Counted from the stretch's first letter, positions 7,706-16,537 are shown. The stretch: DNA of 64,000 nt from Stygiobacter sp. RIFOXYC2_FULL_38_25 (GCA_001803165.1 MHAZ01000021.1:1-64000), one strand, 5' to 3'. The notes: generated by a model from the letters alone, not told the origin. A program made the numbers and translations.

Positions 7706-9703
7706 CTACAATGCATTTATTTCCGCATAGATTTGTTCATCATTAAAACCAATCAACTCAACAGATTTTGATGGGCACACAGCGTTACACGTTCCGCACC
7801 CTTGGCATAATCCTGAGTTTACGTAAGCAATCACCTTCACAACATTTCCGTTTCTGTCTTTTATTTCTTTCTTCTCAATAGCATTGTATGCGCAAACTTT
7901 TTGGCAATAGAAACATCCGGCACAAACCGATTCATTCACTTTTGCAATTGTTGGTTCTCGCTCAAGAAAATCTGAGCCAAACAACACTAGTGATTTACTC
8001 GCAGCAGCAGAAGCCATTGCAACGGATTCCGGAATATCTTTCGGTGCTTGGCAAGCTCCGGCAAGAAAAACTCCAGCTGTGCTTACTTCTACCGGACGAA
8101 GCTTCGGATGCGCTTCATTATAGAAACCATATTTATCGTATGACATTCCTATTGTCTGCGCAAGCTTTGGCGCGTTTGGCTGGGCTATCATTGCAGTTGC
8201 AAGCACTACCATATCTGCGTCTATAGTAACCGGCATGTTGCTTAAAGTGTCTTCACCTTTTACAATATATTTTCCATTCTCTTCGTAGATGCGGGAAACT
8301 CTTCCACGAATATATTTTACATGATCTTCTTCAATTGCACGGCGGACGAATTCATCGTAACCTTTTCCTCCGGCTCGAATGTCCATATAGAAAACGTAAG
8401 CCTCACCTTCATGAACTTTGTGCTTGTACAGCATCGCGTGCTTAGCTGTGTACATACAGCAAATTTTACTGCAGTAAGAAAATCCCTTTGCTTCATCGCG
8501 CGAGCCGACGCACTGAATGAAAACAATTTTCTTAGGAACAGTTTTATCGGATGGACGAAGAATTTCGCCGGAGGTTGGACCGGAAGCGCTCGCAATTCTT
8601 TCAAACTGAAGTCCATCAACTACATCTTTATATTTTCCGTAGCCATACTCGCCGTAACCTTTAATTGCGCTCTCATCCGGCTTCTTGTCTATTGTATAAA
8701 GCTTGTAACCGGTTGCCACGATAATAGAGCCAACATCTTCCGTAACAAAAGAATCTTCTTGATTGAACATGATTGCTTCGCGTCCGCATACTTTAACGCA
8801 CATCTGGCATTTGCCGGTTTGGTAATATGTGCAAACGCTTCTATCTATTACCGGAATGTTTGGAACGGCTTGCGGAAACGGAACATAAATTGCCGGACGG
8901 AACGCTAAGTTTTCTTCAAACTCGCTATACGCTTTTTTCTTGATTGGACATTTCTGCTGACAGTTGCCGCATCCGTTGCATTTTGTTTCATCAATTGAGC
9001 GGGCTTTTTTTCTGACTGTGACTTTGAAGTTGCCGATGAATCCTTCAACATTTTCAACTTCGGAATAAGTGAGCAACTTTATTTTCGGATGCTGATAAAC
9101 TTCAACCATTCGCGGTGTGAGAATACACTGCGAGCAATCTAAAGTTGGAAAAGTTTCGCTAAGCTGGCTCATGTGTCCGCCGATTGACGGTTCTTTCTCA
9201 ACGAGCACAACTTCAAATCCGGCGTTGGCAATATCAAGCGCTGCTTGAATTCCCGAAATTCCTCCGCCGATTACAAGCGAACGTTTTGTAACCGGAACAC
9301 GGATCGGAGAAAGCGGATCGTTGCGTTTAACTTTTTCGACCGCAATGCGTGTAAGTTCAATCGCTTTCTTTGTTGCTTCAATTCTATCTTCGTGAACCCA
9401 AGAACAATGTTCGCGCAAGTTTGCCATTTCAAATAAGTATGGATTCAATCCGGCATCAGCACATGCTTTACGGAATGTTTTTTCATGCATATGCGGCGAA
9501 CAAGAACCAACTACAACCGCATCAAGATTTTTTTCTCTTATAGCATTCTTAACAACATTTTGTCCGGGATCCGAGCACATGTATTTGTTATCTATTGAAT
9601 AAGCGACTCCAGGAAATCTTCCGCATGATTCTGCAACAGCGGCACAGTCAACTGTTCTGCCAATATTTTCTCCGCAGTGACATATAAAAACACCAATTCT
9701 CAT
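7706..9703 (-). CDS. hdrA: Heterodisulfide reductase subunit A-like flavoprotein
   Basis: 665-aa HdrA, the expected site of flavin-based electron bifurcation. An N-terminal HdrA segment ('FICHCGENIGRTV') precedes a thioredoxin-reductase-like FAD domain ('GGGISGIQAALDIA' near residue 150, 'GGHMSQL'). There is an internal [4Fe-4S] motif 'CNGCGNCQQKCP' near residue 242 and two C-terminal ferredoxin motifs, 'CAGCFYCQKVCA' and 'CQGCGTCNAVCP'. By family knowledge HdrA splits an electron pair between ferredoxin and HdrBC. Its start overlaps the hdrB stop by 4 bases (ATGA). All cluster cysteines appear intact and no in-frame TGA selenocysteine is needed. Confidence 0.92.
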   Translation of the reverse strand: MRIGVFICHCGENIGRTVDCAAVAESCGRFPGVAYSIDNKYMCSDPGQNVVKNAIREKNLDAVVVGSCSPHMHEKTFRKACADAGLNPYLFEMANLREHCSWVHEDRIEATKKAIELTRIAVEKVKRNDPLSPIRVPVTKRSLVIGGGISGIQAALDIANAGFEVVLVEKEPSIGGHMSQLSETFPTLDCSQCILTPRMVEVYQHPKIKLLTYSEVENVEGFIGNFKVTVRKKARSIDETKCNGCGNCQQKCPIKKKAYSEFEENLAFRPAIYVPFPQAVPNIPVIDRSVCTYYQTGKCQMCVKVCGREAIMFNQEDSFVTEDVGSIIVATGYKLYTIDKKPDESAIKGYGEYGYGKYKDVVDGLQFERIASASGPTSGEILRPSDKTVPKKIVFIQCVGSRDEAKGFSYCSKICCMYTAKHAMLYKHKVHEGEAYVFYMDIRAGGKGYDEFVRRAIEEDHVKYIRGRVSRIYEENGKYIVKGEDTLSNMPVTIDADMVVLATAMIAQPNAPKLAQTIGMSYDKYGFYNEAHPKLRPVEVSTAGVFLAGACQAPKDIPESVAMASAAASKSLVLFGSDFLEREPTIAKVNESVCAGCFYCQKVCAYNAIEKKEIKDRNGNVVKVIAYVNSGLCQGCGTCNAVCPSKSVELIGFNDEQIYAEINAL

Positions 9704-10560
9704 GATGACTTTCCTACTTTATCAAGCAATGGTTCAGCTGAAACGAAATGCAAATCAACACCAAGTTCTTTTGGTGAAACGCCAAGCGCGAGTCCAATGA
9801 ACTCTGATAAATACAGAACTGGAATTTCGGTGTGATTTTTCATAGAACGCTGGCGCATGTCCAAATTGGAATGACACATCGGGCAAGCAACTACAACAAC
9901 ATCTGCACTGTGAAGTTTTGCATCATCTAAAATCTTTTTCGATAATTCCACAACAATCTCTTTGTGAGCAATTGAATGCGCGCCGCCGCAACATTCCATT
10001 TTGTAATTCCATTCAACAGCTTCGGCACCGGTTGCTTTTATAATTTCTTCCATTGTTGATGGCTGTTCGGCATCATCAAAGTGTGTTATATCAAATGGAC
10101 GAACCAGCAAGCAGCCGTAGTAACATGCAGCTTTAATTCCACTGAGACTTGTGGTTTTCAGCTCAGAGATTTTCTCTGCGCCGATTTTTTGAAACAACTC
10201 AACAATGTTTATAATCTCTGTTGAATAATTTACCGTGCGCTCAATTATTTCTTCAACTTGTTTTGCAAGAGGTGGGTTTGTGTCAAGCTCTTGTTTGGCA
10301 ACAACCATTCTGTTATAGCAAGCGGCACAAGGGGCAAACAACTCTTTAATTCTCTGGCTTTCTGCAATGGAAAGATTAATTGCGGGAAGTGCAATTGACA
10401 TAAGATGATTTGTAGCGTGAGCGGATGTTGCCCCGCAGCAAGACCAATCGTTTAGTTCTTCGAGCTCAACATCAAGCTTTTGCAAAATCTTTCTTAGAGA
10501 AAGATCGTACTCTTTTCCGGTACCCGTTAGAGAGCAGCCGGGATAGTAACCTATTTTCAA
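9700..10560 (-). CDS. hdrB: Heterodisulfide reductase subunit B-like protein
   Basis: 286-aa HdrB with two complete CCG domains. The first has 'YYPGCSLTGTG', 'WSCCGATSAHA' and 'CAACYNRM'; the second has 'CYYGCLLVRP', 'ECCGGAHSIAH' and 'CPMCHSN'. In the family these bind the non-cubane [4Fe-4S] clusters that reduce a disulfide. In bacteria the substrate is thought to be a protein disulfide such as that of DsrC, not CoM-S-S-CoB. No dsrC is visible in this window. The gene is translationally coupled to hdrA and lies 14 bases after hdrC. Confidence 0.92.
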   Translation of the reverse strand: MKIGYYPGCSLTGTGKEYDLSLRKILQKLDVELEELNDWSCCGATSAHATNHLMSIALPAINLSIAESQRIKELFAPCAACYNRMVVAKQELDTNPPLAKQVEEIIERTVNYSTEIINIVELFQKIGAEKISELKTTSLSGIKAACYYGCLLVRPFDITHFDDAEQPSTMEEIIKATGAEAVEWNYKMECCGGAHSIAHKEIVVELSKKILDDAKLHSADVVVVACPMCHSNLDMRQRSMKNHTEIPVLYLSEFIGLALGVSPKELGVDLHFVSAEPLLDKVGKSS

Positions 10561-10574
10561 GGGAGTGCCCTTAT

Positions 10575-11117
10575 CTATTTCTCAAAAACTTTCTTTATCT
10601 GCTTCTTATCTTTTATTTGGTGAGGCAGTAAACTAAGTTTTCCTTTCAACAGCATTTCGGGCGCAACATCAACATCTTGAAGCAGGTTGAGTGTTTTTAA
10701 TTTATACTCTCTAACTAATCCAAATTCAAAAGCTCTTCCATATTTCTTAATCTGATTAAGAAAAGCTTTGTGAAAAGCCACAGTATCTTTCTCAGCAATT
10801 TCAACATTCTCTTCCAAGGAAATTTGCCGTACAGCATCCATAAATTTCGCGACATCAAAATTTTGAGGACAGCGTGCGCTGCAAGTTAAGCATCCGGCAC
10901 AAAGCCACGGCGTTTTTGATTGAAGAGCTTGATCATCAAATCCTAACTGAACATAACGTACAACTTTGTTTGGAGAATCATCCATGTAATTTCTTACCGG
11001 ACATCCTGCCGAACATTTACCGCATTGGTAACATAACATTGGGGATTGATTCGTGAGTCTTTCGATTTTGTCGGAGAGAGTTTCGACATGAACTATTGAT
11101 GTATGCGTTCGATCCAC
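10575..11117 (-). CDS. hdrC: Heterodisulfide reductase subunit C-like ferredoxin
   Basis: 180-aa HdrC with two [4Fe-4S] motifs, 'CYQCGKCSAGCP' near residue 29 and 'CAGCLTCSARCP' near residue 73, and a helical C-terminus. It shuttles electrons from HdrA to HdrB. It is the first gene of the seven-gene operon. A 15-bp perfect palindrome lies 18 bases upstream of its start and is a candidate operator. Length and motifs are normal for the family. Confidence 0.9.
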   Translation of the reverse strand: MDRTHTSIVHVETLSDKIERLTNQSPMLCYQCGKCSAGCPVRNYMDDSPNKVVRYVQLGFDDQALQSKTPWLCAGCLTCSARCPQNFDVAKFMDAVRQISLEENVEIAEKDTVAFHKAFLNQIKKYGRAFEFGLVREYKLKTLNLLQDVDVAPEMLLKGKLSLLPHQIKDKKQIKKVFEK

Positions 11118-11134
11118 TGTAATGAAAACCTTTT

Positions 11135-11149
11135 ACTTATTCAATAAGT
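11135..11149. promoter_or_regulatory. Palindrome upstream of hdrC, candidate operator
   Basis: ACTTATT-C-AATAAGT is a perfect 7+1+7 palindrome centred about 25 bases before the hdrC start codon. The position fits a repressor or activator site for the flx-hdr operon. The regulator cannot be named from the sequence. A similar TTGAATATATTCAA palindrome precedes the porin gene at 27935. Confidence 0.35.
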
Positions 11150-11311
11150 TTTCTAAAATAAAATTACTTAGTAACGCTAAACAAAAAATTTATATTAATG
11201 TTTTTGATAAGTCGAACGCACGCAAAGCTTTTGTTTTTACAGGTAGCTTCAAATTACGTGCCCTTGTTTTTGTTTCATTTTCCGATTTTTAGGTTGACTT
11301 ATTTGCCGATT

Positions 11312-11425
11312 ATGAGAATTGATTTTGCAAAAGCAAGAATGCTCAACAGAGCTTTTAGCCTTGTAAACATTGCTGCTCGGATAATAGGAATTTTAATCCT
11401 ATGGATAATTATGTTTCTCATATGA
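11312..11425 (+). CDS. Possible 37-aa single-pass membrane peptide
   Basis: The 383-base gap between hdrC and rfbA holds one plausible short ORF, starting 'MRIDFAKARML' and ending in a hydrophobic helix ('IIGILILWIIMFLI'). The shape, a basic N-terminus and one membrane segment, fits a small membrane protein. No Shine-Dalgarno is visible before the ATG, and the longer reading from 11198 has an unconvincing N-terminus. The rest of the gap is AT-rich non-coding sequence with the hdrC promoter region and the rfbA leader. It may simply be chance. Confidence 0.25.
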   Translation: MRIDFAKARMLNRAFSLVNIAARIIGILILWIIMFLI

Positions 11426-11500
11426 TTTGTTAATTTCTGTTCCTATGAGGAAATAATTCTAAAAGAATTTATATTTAACTGAACTATTTAAGGTGATTGA

Positions 11501-12367
11501 ATGAAGGGAATCGTACTCGCCGGCGGCTCGGGAACAAGAATGTACCCGATGACGAAAGTTTACAGCAAACAATTAGTTACAATTTATGATAAACCGCTGA
11601 TCTACTACCCGCTCTCTATTTTGATGCTTGCCGGTATAAAAGAGATATTAATTATCTCGAACGACGAAACAATTCCTCTCTATAAGAAGTTGTTTGGTGA
11701 CGGGCACAACATTGGTCTGGATATTCAGTACGTTGTTCAGCCGGCACCAAATGGCATTGCTCAGTCATTCATTCTCGGAGATAAATTCATCGGCGACGAT
11801 TCCGTTTCCTTAATTCTTGGTGATAATATTTTCTACGGCACACTCGATTTCTTCTATAAAGCTGTTGAAAATAATAATGTTGGCGCAACAATTTTTGCTT
11901 ATCAGGTTAACGATCCGGAACGGTATGGGATAGTTGAGTTCGATCAATCCGGTAAAGCAATTAGTATTGAAGAAAAACCAAAAGTGCCAAAATCAAACTA
12001 TGCTGTGCCCGGATTATATGTTTACGATAACAAAGTTGTAGGGATTTCAAAAAACCTAAAACCATCTCCACGAGGCGAACTTGAAATTACAGATGTAAAC
12101 AGAAAGTATCTCGAACTAAGTGAGTTGAAAGTTCAGAAAGTTGGACGCGGAGTTGCATGGCTGGATACCGGAACGCCGGAAGCACTACTTAAAGCCGCGC
12201 AGTTCTTTGGTGTTATTGAAGATAGACAAGGGTTAAAAGTAGCGTGCTTAGAAGAAATCGCATACATGAAAGGTTTTATTGATAAAGCTCAGTTTCATCA
12301 AGTTATCAATTCGATTCCCAAATCCTTATACAGAGAATATTTAGAACGAATAGCCATCGAAGATTAG
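11501..12367 (+). CDS. rfbA: Glucose-1-phosphate thymidylyltransferase
   Basis: 288-aa RmlA/RfbA, which makes dTDP-glucose from glucose-1-phosphate and dTTP, the first step of dTDP-rhamnose and related sugars. It has the nucleotide-binding signature 'LAGGSGTRMYPMT' at residues 7-19, 'KQLVTIYDKPLIYYPLS', 'LGDNIFYG', 'EEKPKVPKSNYAVPGLY' and 'AWLDTGTPEAL'. Length is typical. The other rml genes are not adjacent, so it may supply sugar nucleotides to a pathway encoded elsewhere or to the envelope locus downstream. A weak 'AAGGTG' precedes the ATG at 11501. Confidence 0.95.
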   Translation: MKGIVLAGGSGTRMYPMTKVYSKQLVTIYDKPLIYYPLSILMLAGIKEILIISNDETIPLYKKLFGDGHNIGLDIQYVVQPAPNGIAQSFILGDKFIGDDSVSLILGDNIFYGTLDFFYKAVENNNVGATIFAYQVNDPERYGIVEFDQSGKAISIEEKPKVPKSNYAVPGLYVYDNKVVGISKNLKPSPRGELEITDVNRKYLELSELKVQKVGRGVAWLDTGTPEALLKAAQFFGVIEDRQGLKVACLEEIAYMKGFIDKAQFHQVINSIPKSLYREYLERIAIED

Positions 12368-12378
12368 CAGACGGATAG

Positions 12379-12762
12379 ATGAAAAGACTTTATAAATCAT
12401 TTTACTTTGCTTTCGGTTGGTTATGCGTTGGTCTTGGAATTCTCGGCGCAATACTTCCTCTTATGCCAAGTACGGTTTTCTTTATACTTGCGGCATGGGC
12501 TTTTGCCCGCAGCTCAGAAAAATTCTACACTCGATTAATAAATGACCGCTATGTAGGAATTCACGTTCGAAATTATTTAGAAAAACGGGGTATGCCGCTG
12601 CGCGCAAAATTTGTTTCCATAGCCATGCTCTTTGCAACTATTGCAGCTTCAATCTATTTTACAACACGAGATCCTTTTGCCATTTTCATGCTCTTATCAC
12701 TCGCTTTTGGAGTTGCAGGCTACATTATTTCTCTTAACACCATCAGAAAAAATACGCTGTGA
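12379..12762 (+). CDS. DUF454 (YbaN-type) inner-membrane protein
   Basis: 127-aa membrane protein of the DUF454/YbaN family. It shows 'GWLCVGLGILGAILPLMPSTVFFILAAWAFARSS' style helices near residues 12-45 and the family pattern of a short helix ('RYVGIHVRNYLEKRGMP') between membrane segments. Two further helices span about residues 75-120. Function is unknown for the family. It lies 11 bases after rfbA and is probably co-transcribed with it. Confidence 0.85.
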   Translation: MKRLYKSFYFAFGWLCVGLGILGAILPLMPSTVFFILAAWAFARSSEKFYTRLINDRYVGIHVRNYLEKRGMPLRAKFVSIAMLFATIAASIYFTTRDPFAIFMLLSLAFGVAGYIISLNTIRKNTL

Positions 12763-12824
12763 TAAGAACCATATACACTCGATTGCCCTTTTGATAAAAA
12801 GGCGATAGATTGCACAAAGTTTAT

Positions 12825-12832
12825 TATCTTTG
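12825..12832 (+). promoter_or_regulatory. TATCTTTG, Bacteroidota-type -7 box
   Basis: TATCTTTG matches the TAnnTTTG -7 element of Bacteroidota sigma factors and lies 44 bases before the ATG at 12876. The -33 element is not clear. A good AAGGAG ribosome site precedes that ATG. Confidence 0.4.
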
Positions 12833-12875
12833 CTTCAAATTAAATTAAATCAGCTTACCGAAGGAGTTGTTTTAG

Positions 12876-14492
12876 ATGGGATTATTTTCTTCCAAGTCTA
12901 AAGAAGAAATAGAAAAGCTTATTGAAGAAAACGATGAGCTGAAAAACACACTTCATTCTATCCTGCAAAAGAACCAAAGTCTAACTGAGATAGAGAAAAA
13001 AATTACTGAGGCAAAGAAAGAATTAGCTGATACTGCTGCACAATCCGAAAAGCACAAAAATGAGCTTCAATCTGTCAACGAAGAGTTATCATCTAAAAAT
13101 GAAAAACTTACCGAGCTCGACAATTTTATCCGTAAGCTGGAAGAAAAGAAAGAGTCGCTGGAAAATTCAGTTTCTCTGCTCGAAAGCAATTCCCAAATCT
13201 CCGAGGAAATGTTAAATGCTCATAAGCTAATGGAGCGTGAACTAAGTGAATATGAAAGCAAGATTGAGTTCTTGAAAAGTGAAGAGATCAGAATTCAAAC
13301 TTTGCTATCACAATATGGCGAAGATGTTGAAGATTCTGTTAAGAAAGTAAAAGAAACAGAAACCGAATTAGCTGAACGCCTGAATCACTTAAAGAATGAA
13401 GAAGTAAAACGAAATCAAATAGTAAAGCAGCTTGAAGAAAAGATAAATCTAAGCGAAGAAATCAAATCGAATTTAGAGAACTCACTTTCTGCAATTATTG
13501 GACAAGTATCCGAAAAAGAGAAAATGTTTAACGAATTTTCGGAGAAGCGCGATTCGCTTCTTGAAGAGCTGCGCCAAAAGCAAAAAGATTACGATGAGTT
13601 TGATACACGCTATACTTTTGCAAAAGAAAACATTCAGAAAATTGAAAGTGAAGTAAAAGAATTAGGCGAGCGCAGAAATACTTATCTCGATGAGATAAAT
13701 AGATTTGAAGAAGTTAAAGCCGAGATACAAGAAAAAGTTCTAAAATTAAAGAGCGAAGAAGTATCACTTTCCGACCAGATTAAAGAGAAGAAAAAAACGG
13801 TTGAAGAGTTAGACAAACGCAAACTTAATTTGGAAGAAAGCCAGTTAAAAATAGATAGCAGCCTTTCTCAAATATTTGCCCGGTTCAACGAAGAAACCAG
13901 CTCATACAAAGCCAAGCTTAATTCTATCCGCCAGGAAATTCTTGAAAAGGAAAAAGAACTTGTTAGCAAAGAACGCATATTGCTGGAAAAGACAACTCAA
14001 ATTGCCGAGTACAGTGGTTTAGCAAAAGTCTTTCAGAAAGAGCGGACAAACACCGAGCAGCAAATTGCCGGTCTTAAGGAAGAGCATAATTTGTTGAACC
14101 AGGACATTCTGCTTCTTAAAGAATCAGTTAATAAACAAAAGCTGATCCTTCATCAGCTAAAGAGCGAAAGCACTACCTACGAATCAAAACGGGATTCATT
14201 CCAAAAAGAAATTAAACAGCTTTTCTCTCAAACCAGCGAAGAATTTTCTACTCTCACAGAAAATAAATTAAGTATAACCGATGAAATTACTGTACGCTCT
14301 AAAGAACTGGAAGATTTGATAAACCAAGTTGCTGATTTACGCGCGCAATTGCGTGAACTTAAAAACGAAACCGCGAAAGTTGAAACGCAGAAAGAAGAAT
14401 ATTCTGCAAAGATTAGCGAGCTGATTGCAATGGAAAAAAATCTGCGCTTCAAAATTGCAGAGCACGAAAAGAAATCTGAAAGCGGCGATTAA
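12876..14492 (+). CDS. Long coiled-coil protein, unknown
   Basis: 538-aa protein that is almost entirely alpha-helical coiled coil, with heptad-rich Glu/Lys/Leu segments from residue 6 to the end. It has no signal peptide, membrane helix, Walker motif or hinge, so it is not an SMC ATPase despite the similar look. It starts 'MGLFSSKSKEEIEKL' with a strong AAGGAG ribosome site. It is probably a cytoplasmic structural or scaffold protein. Similarity searches against it will be dominated by generic coiled coils, so any name would be unsafe. Confidence 0.75.
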   Translation: MGLFSSKSKEEIEKLIEENDELKNTLHSILQKNQSLTEIEKKITEAKKELADTAAQSEKHKNELQSVNEELSSKNEKLTELDNFIRKLEEKKESLENSVSLLESNSQISEEMLNAHKLMERELSEYESKIEFLKSEEIRIQTLLSQYGEDVEDSVKKVKETETELAERLNHLKNEEVKRNQIVKQLEEKINLSEEIKSNLENSLSAIIGQVSEKEKMFNEFSEKRDSLLEELRQKQKDYDEFDTRYTFAKENIQKIESEVKELGERRNTYLDEINRFEEVKAEIQEKVLKLKSEEVSLSDQIKEKKKTVEELDKRKLNLEESQLKIDSSLSQIFARFNEETSSYKAKLNSIRQEILEKEKELVSKERILLEKTTQIAEYSGLAKVFQKERTNTEQQIAGLKEEHNLLNQDILLLKESVNKQKLILHQLKSESTTYESKRDSFQKEIKQLFSQTSEEFSTLTENKLSITDEITVRSKELEDLINQVADLRAQLRELKNETAKVETQKEEYSAKISELIAMEKNLRFKIAEHEKKSESGD

Positions 14493-14563
14493 CAACAGAG
14501 CAGCTAATTTTTTTCTATCAGACAAAATTTAATTAGTACACATTAATCCCAGAAAGAACATCC

Positions 14564-15286
14564 GTGAGATTTATGTTTCCTAAAAATATCCACTTGAAGA
14601 TTTTCATCTTCATTTTACTAAGCACAACCATATTTATTGCACAGCAAAAACCGCTTCCGGTTGATACTTTGCGTTATAAGAAAAATCCTTTGTACGATAG
14701 GAACATTGATTTATATAAAACTTACAAGGCGCGCCAAGTAGATATTGTAATGTTTGGAAATTCCTTAACTCAAGGCGCTTCCTGGAGCGATTTGCTCGGC
14801 AGAAACAATGTTGTCGGGATGGGAATAACGAGCGATGTTCTGCGTGGTTACCTAAACAGATTGAACTATGTAATCCGCTACCGCCCAAAAATTGTTTTTA
14901 TAATGGGCGGAATTAATGATATTTATAATTGGACTCCGGTAGAAGAAATCTTCCCTATTTATGTAAAAATTATTGAGCAGCTAAAAGCGAAGAATATTAT
15001 TCCGGTTATACAATCAACCACATATGCTGCTAAGAATTACGCTAAAGATTGGGGCGGAACGCCGGAAAGTAATGCCGGAAGAAACCGTGAAGCAGATAAA
15101 CTAAACAAAATGCTCTCCGATTATGCAAAGAAGAACAACATAGATTATGTGGATATAATTTCTCTACTTTCACGCGGCGGTTACTTGAAAGATGAGTTAA
15201 CCTGGGACGGCGTTCATTTTAATGCCGAAGCTTACAGAATTTGGGTTCGCGAAATAGAAAAAGTGTTACTTAAATACAAGCTATAG
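14564..15286 (+). CDS. Secreted SGNH/GDSL-family hydrolase
   Basis: 240-aa esterase/lipase-like protein. A signal peptide spans about residues 1-27 ('IFILLSTTIFIAQQ'). The SGNH blocks are visible: 'MFGNSLTQGASW' (Ser nucleophile near residue 67), a Gly in 'GMGITSDVL', 'MGGINDIYN' (Asn), and 'WDGVHFN' (Asp and His) near residue 222. It probably deacylates a carbohydrate or lipid substrate in the periplasm. It stands apart from the coiled-coil gene by 71 bases. It is a different protein from the SGNH gene of the downstream acylation set. Confidence 0.85.
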   Translation: MRFMFPKNIHLKIFIFILLSTTIFIAQQKPLPVDTLRYKKNPLYDRNIDLYKTYKARQVDIVMFGNSLTQGASWSDLLGRNNVVGMGITSDVLRGYLNRLNYVIRYRPKIVFIMGGINDIYNWTPVEEIFPIYVKIIEQLKAKNIIPVIQSTTYAAKNYAKDWGGTPESNAGRNREADKLNKMLSDYAKKNNIDYVDIISLLSRGGYLKDELTWDGVHFNAEAYRIWVREIEKVLLKYKL

Positions 15287-15318
15287 ATTTATAGTCAACA
15301 TAAGCGAGCTATTGTCAG

Positions 15319-15792
15319 ATGGAAATCAGAATTAGTTATAAATTAAAGGAGCATCTGGAGATAAAATCATTGCTACTTACTCCAGAAGAGTACTTTGATC
15401 CTATTGAAGCTAATGAATCTTTTGAAGATAACGGAGTTCCAAGGTTTAATAGCACATATGAATATATTGGTCTCACAGCTAAAGAATTAAAATGGGCAAT
15501 TATCAAAATAACATGTGACAAAGGAATAAGTTATTTACGAAGTCAGTATTTAGATGGTGATCGTTCAATGATGGAACATACCATAGATTATGATGGTTCA
15601 GAAGTAATAATTCATTCAAATGAAATCGAAAAAGATAAATGGCACATTATAAAGATTCACAAAACACTGAATAGCTCCTGGCGAGTAATAATGAATGTTT
15701 TAATTGATGATAAGCCCAATTCAGAAAGCGACTCAAAGAATTATATAGTCGAAATGAGCAAAGAAGATTTATTTGAGTTTTCTAAAAATTAA
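15319..15792 (+). CDS. Unknown 157-aa soluble protein
   Basis: Not recognised. It is hydrophilic, without a signal peptide or membrane helix, and reads as a mixed alpha/beta fold ('EIRISYKLKEHLEIKSLLL', 'WRVIMNVLIDDKP'). The gene is distinctly AT-rich and its codon use differs from the adjacent SGNH gene. It lies beside the interrupted Cdd1 gene, so the stretch from 15.3 to 16.7 kb may be a small region of recent gain and decay. No ribosome site is obvious at the ATG. Confidence 0.55.
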   Translation: MEIRISYKLKEHLEIKSLLLTPEEYFDPIEANESFEDNGVPRFNSTYEYIGLTAKELKWAIIKITCDKGISYLRSQYLDGDRSMMEHTIDYDGSEVIIHSNEIEKDKWHIIKIHKTLNSSWRVIMNVLIDDKPNSESDSKNYIVEMSKEDLFEFSKN

Positions 15793-16060
15793 TTCGGATT
15801 AAGGTTTTAACTATAGTTTGCGTCATTAACTTGTAGACATACATTGAACAAAATCGAAATAGATCAAAAAGAGGCGCTTAAAGAGCTTCAGCAGATTCCC
15901 GGTATTGGCAAAGCTTGCTCGCTTGATATCTGGCAGCTCGGAATAAGAAACGTTGCGGATCTCGCGGGCAAAAATCCGGCGAAACTTTACAGCAGCTAAA
16001 TAGTATTACCGGAATGCAACACGATATATGCATGTTAGCATTTCAACATGGAGAAAAACA

Positions 16061-16537
16061 ATGATTCGAGTATTGAAGTTAGCCCACTTTGGCGGACTCG
16101 TAATTTTTCTAGGCAGCATTTTTACTTTCACCGTCATATCTGCCATGATCGAAGGTGCCAGCATGGAGAACATCGCCTTTGGGCGAAAAATCATTAGCAC
16201 TGGCACCAATGTCTTGACACTCCCCGGAATGTGGGTGCTCGCCGTTACCGGTGTTTGGATGGGCTACAAACGTTATGGGCTGAAACAGCGTTTTTTTCAG
16301 ATCAAGTTGCTGCTTATAACGCTGGTTGTAATTAACGCATATTTTTTCATTACGCCCGCAGCAACCTCGGCAACAGAAATTGCCGTTCGCTCCCTTGTAC
16401 AAGGCAAGCTCCTTCCAGAGTATAAGTCTGCGTATATACAAGAGTCAATCTTTGGAGCGGTAAATGTTTTGCTTACTGTGGCAGCAGCGGTTATTGGGGT
16501 GTGGAGGATTGGTGCTAAATCCAGAGGAAATGACTAA
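16061..16537 (+). CDS. Cassette-borne four-helix membrane protein (DUF2269/CopD-like)
   Basis: 158-aa protein with four predicted membrane helices, at about residues 7-30, 53-71, 82-101 and 134-153. The N-terminal 'LKLAHFGGLVIFLGS' has the His-plus-Gly pattern of DUF2269/CopD/HemJ-like membrane proteins. The resemblance is to the family layout only, so the function is not known. The ATG at 16061 is chosen over the in-frame ATG at 16028 because GGAG lies seven bases before it and 16028 lies in the Cdd1 remnant. The stop codon TAA is part of the attC site, as is usual in cassettes. Its GC-richer codon use differs from its neighbours. Confidence 0.75.
   Translation: MIRVLKLAHFGGLVIFLGSIFTFTVISAMIEGASMENIAFGRKIISTGTNVLTLPGMWVLAVTGVWMGYKRYGLKQRFFQIKLLLITLVVINAYFFITPAATSATEIAVRSLVQGKLLPEYKSAYIQESIFGAVNVLLTVAAAVIGVWRIGAKSRGND

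Noticed and set aside
12876-14492. Annotation of the coiled-coil protein as an SMC or Rad50 ATPase
   Set aside because: No Walker A, Walker B, signature or hinge motif is present; the similarity is only of coiled-coil composition.
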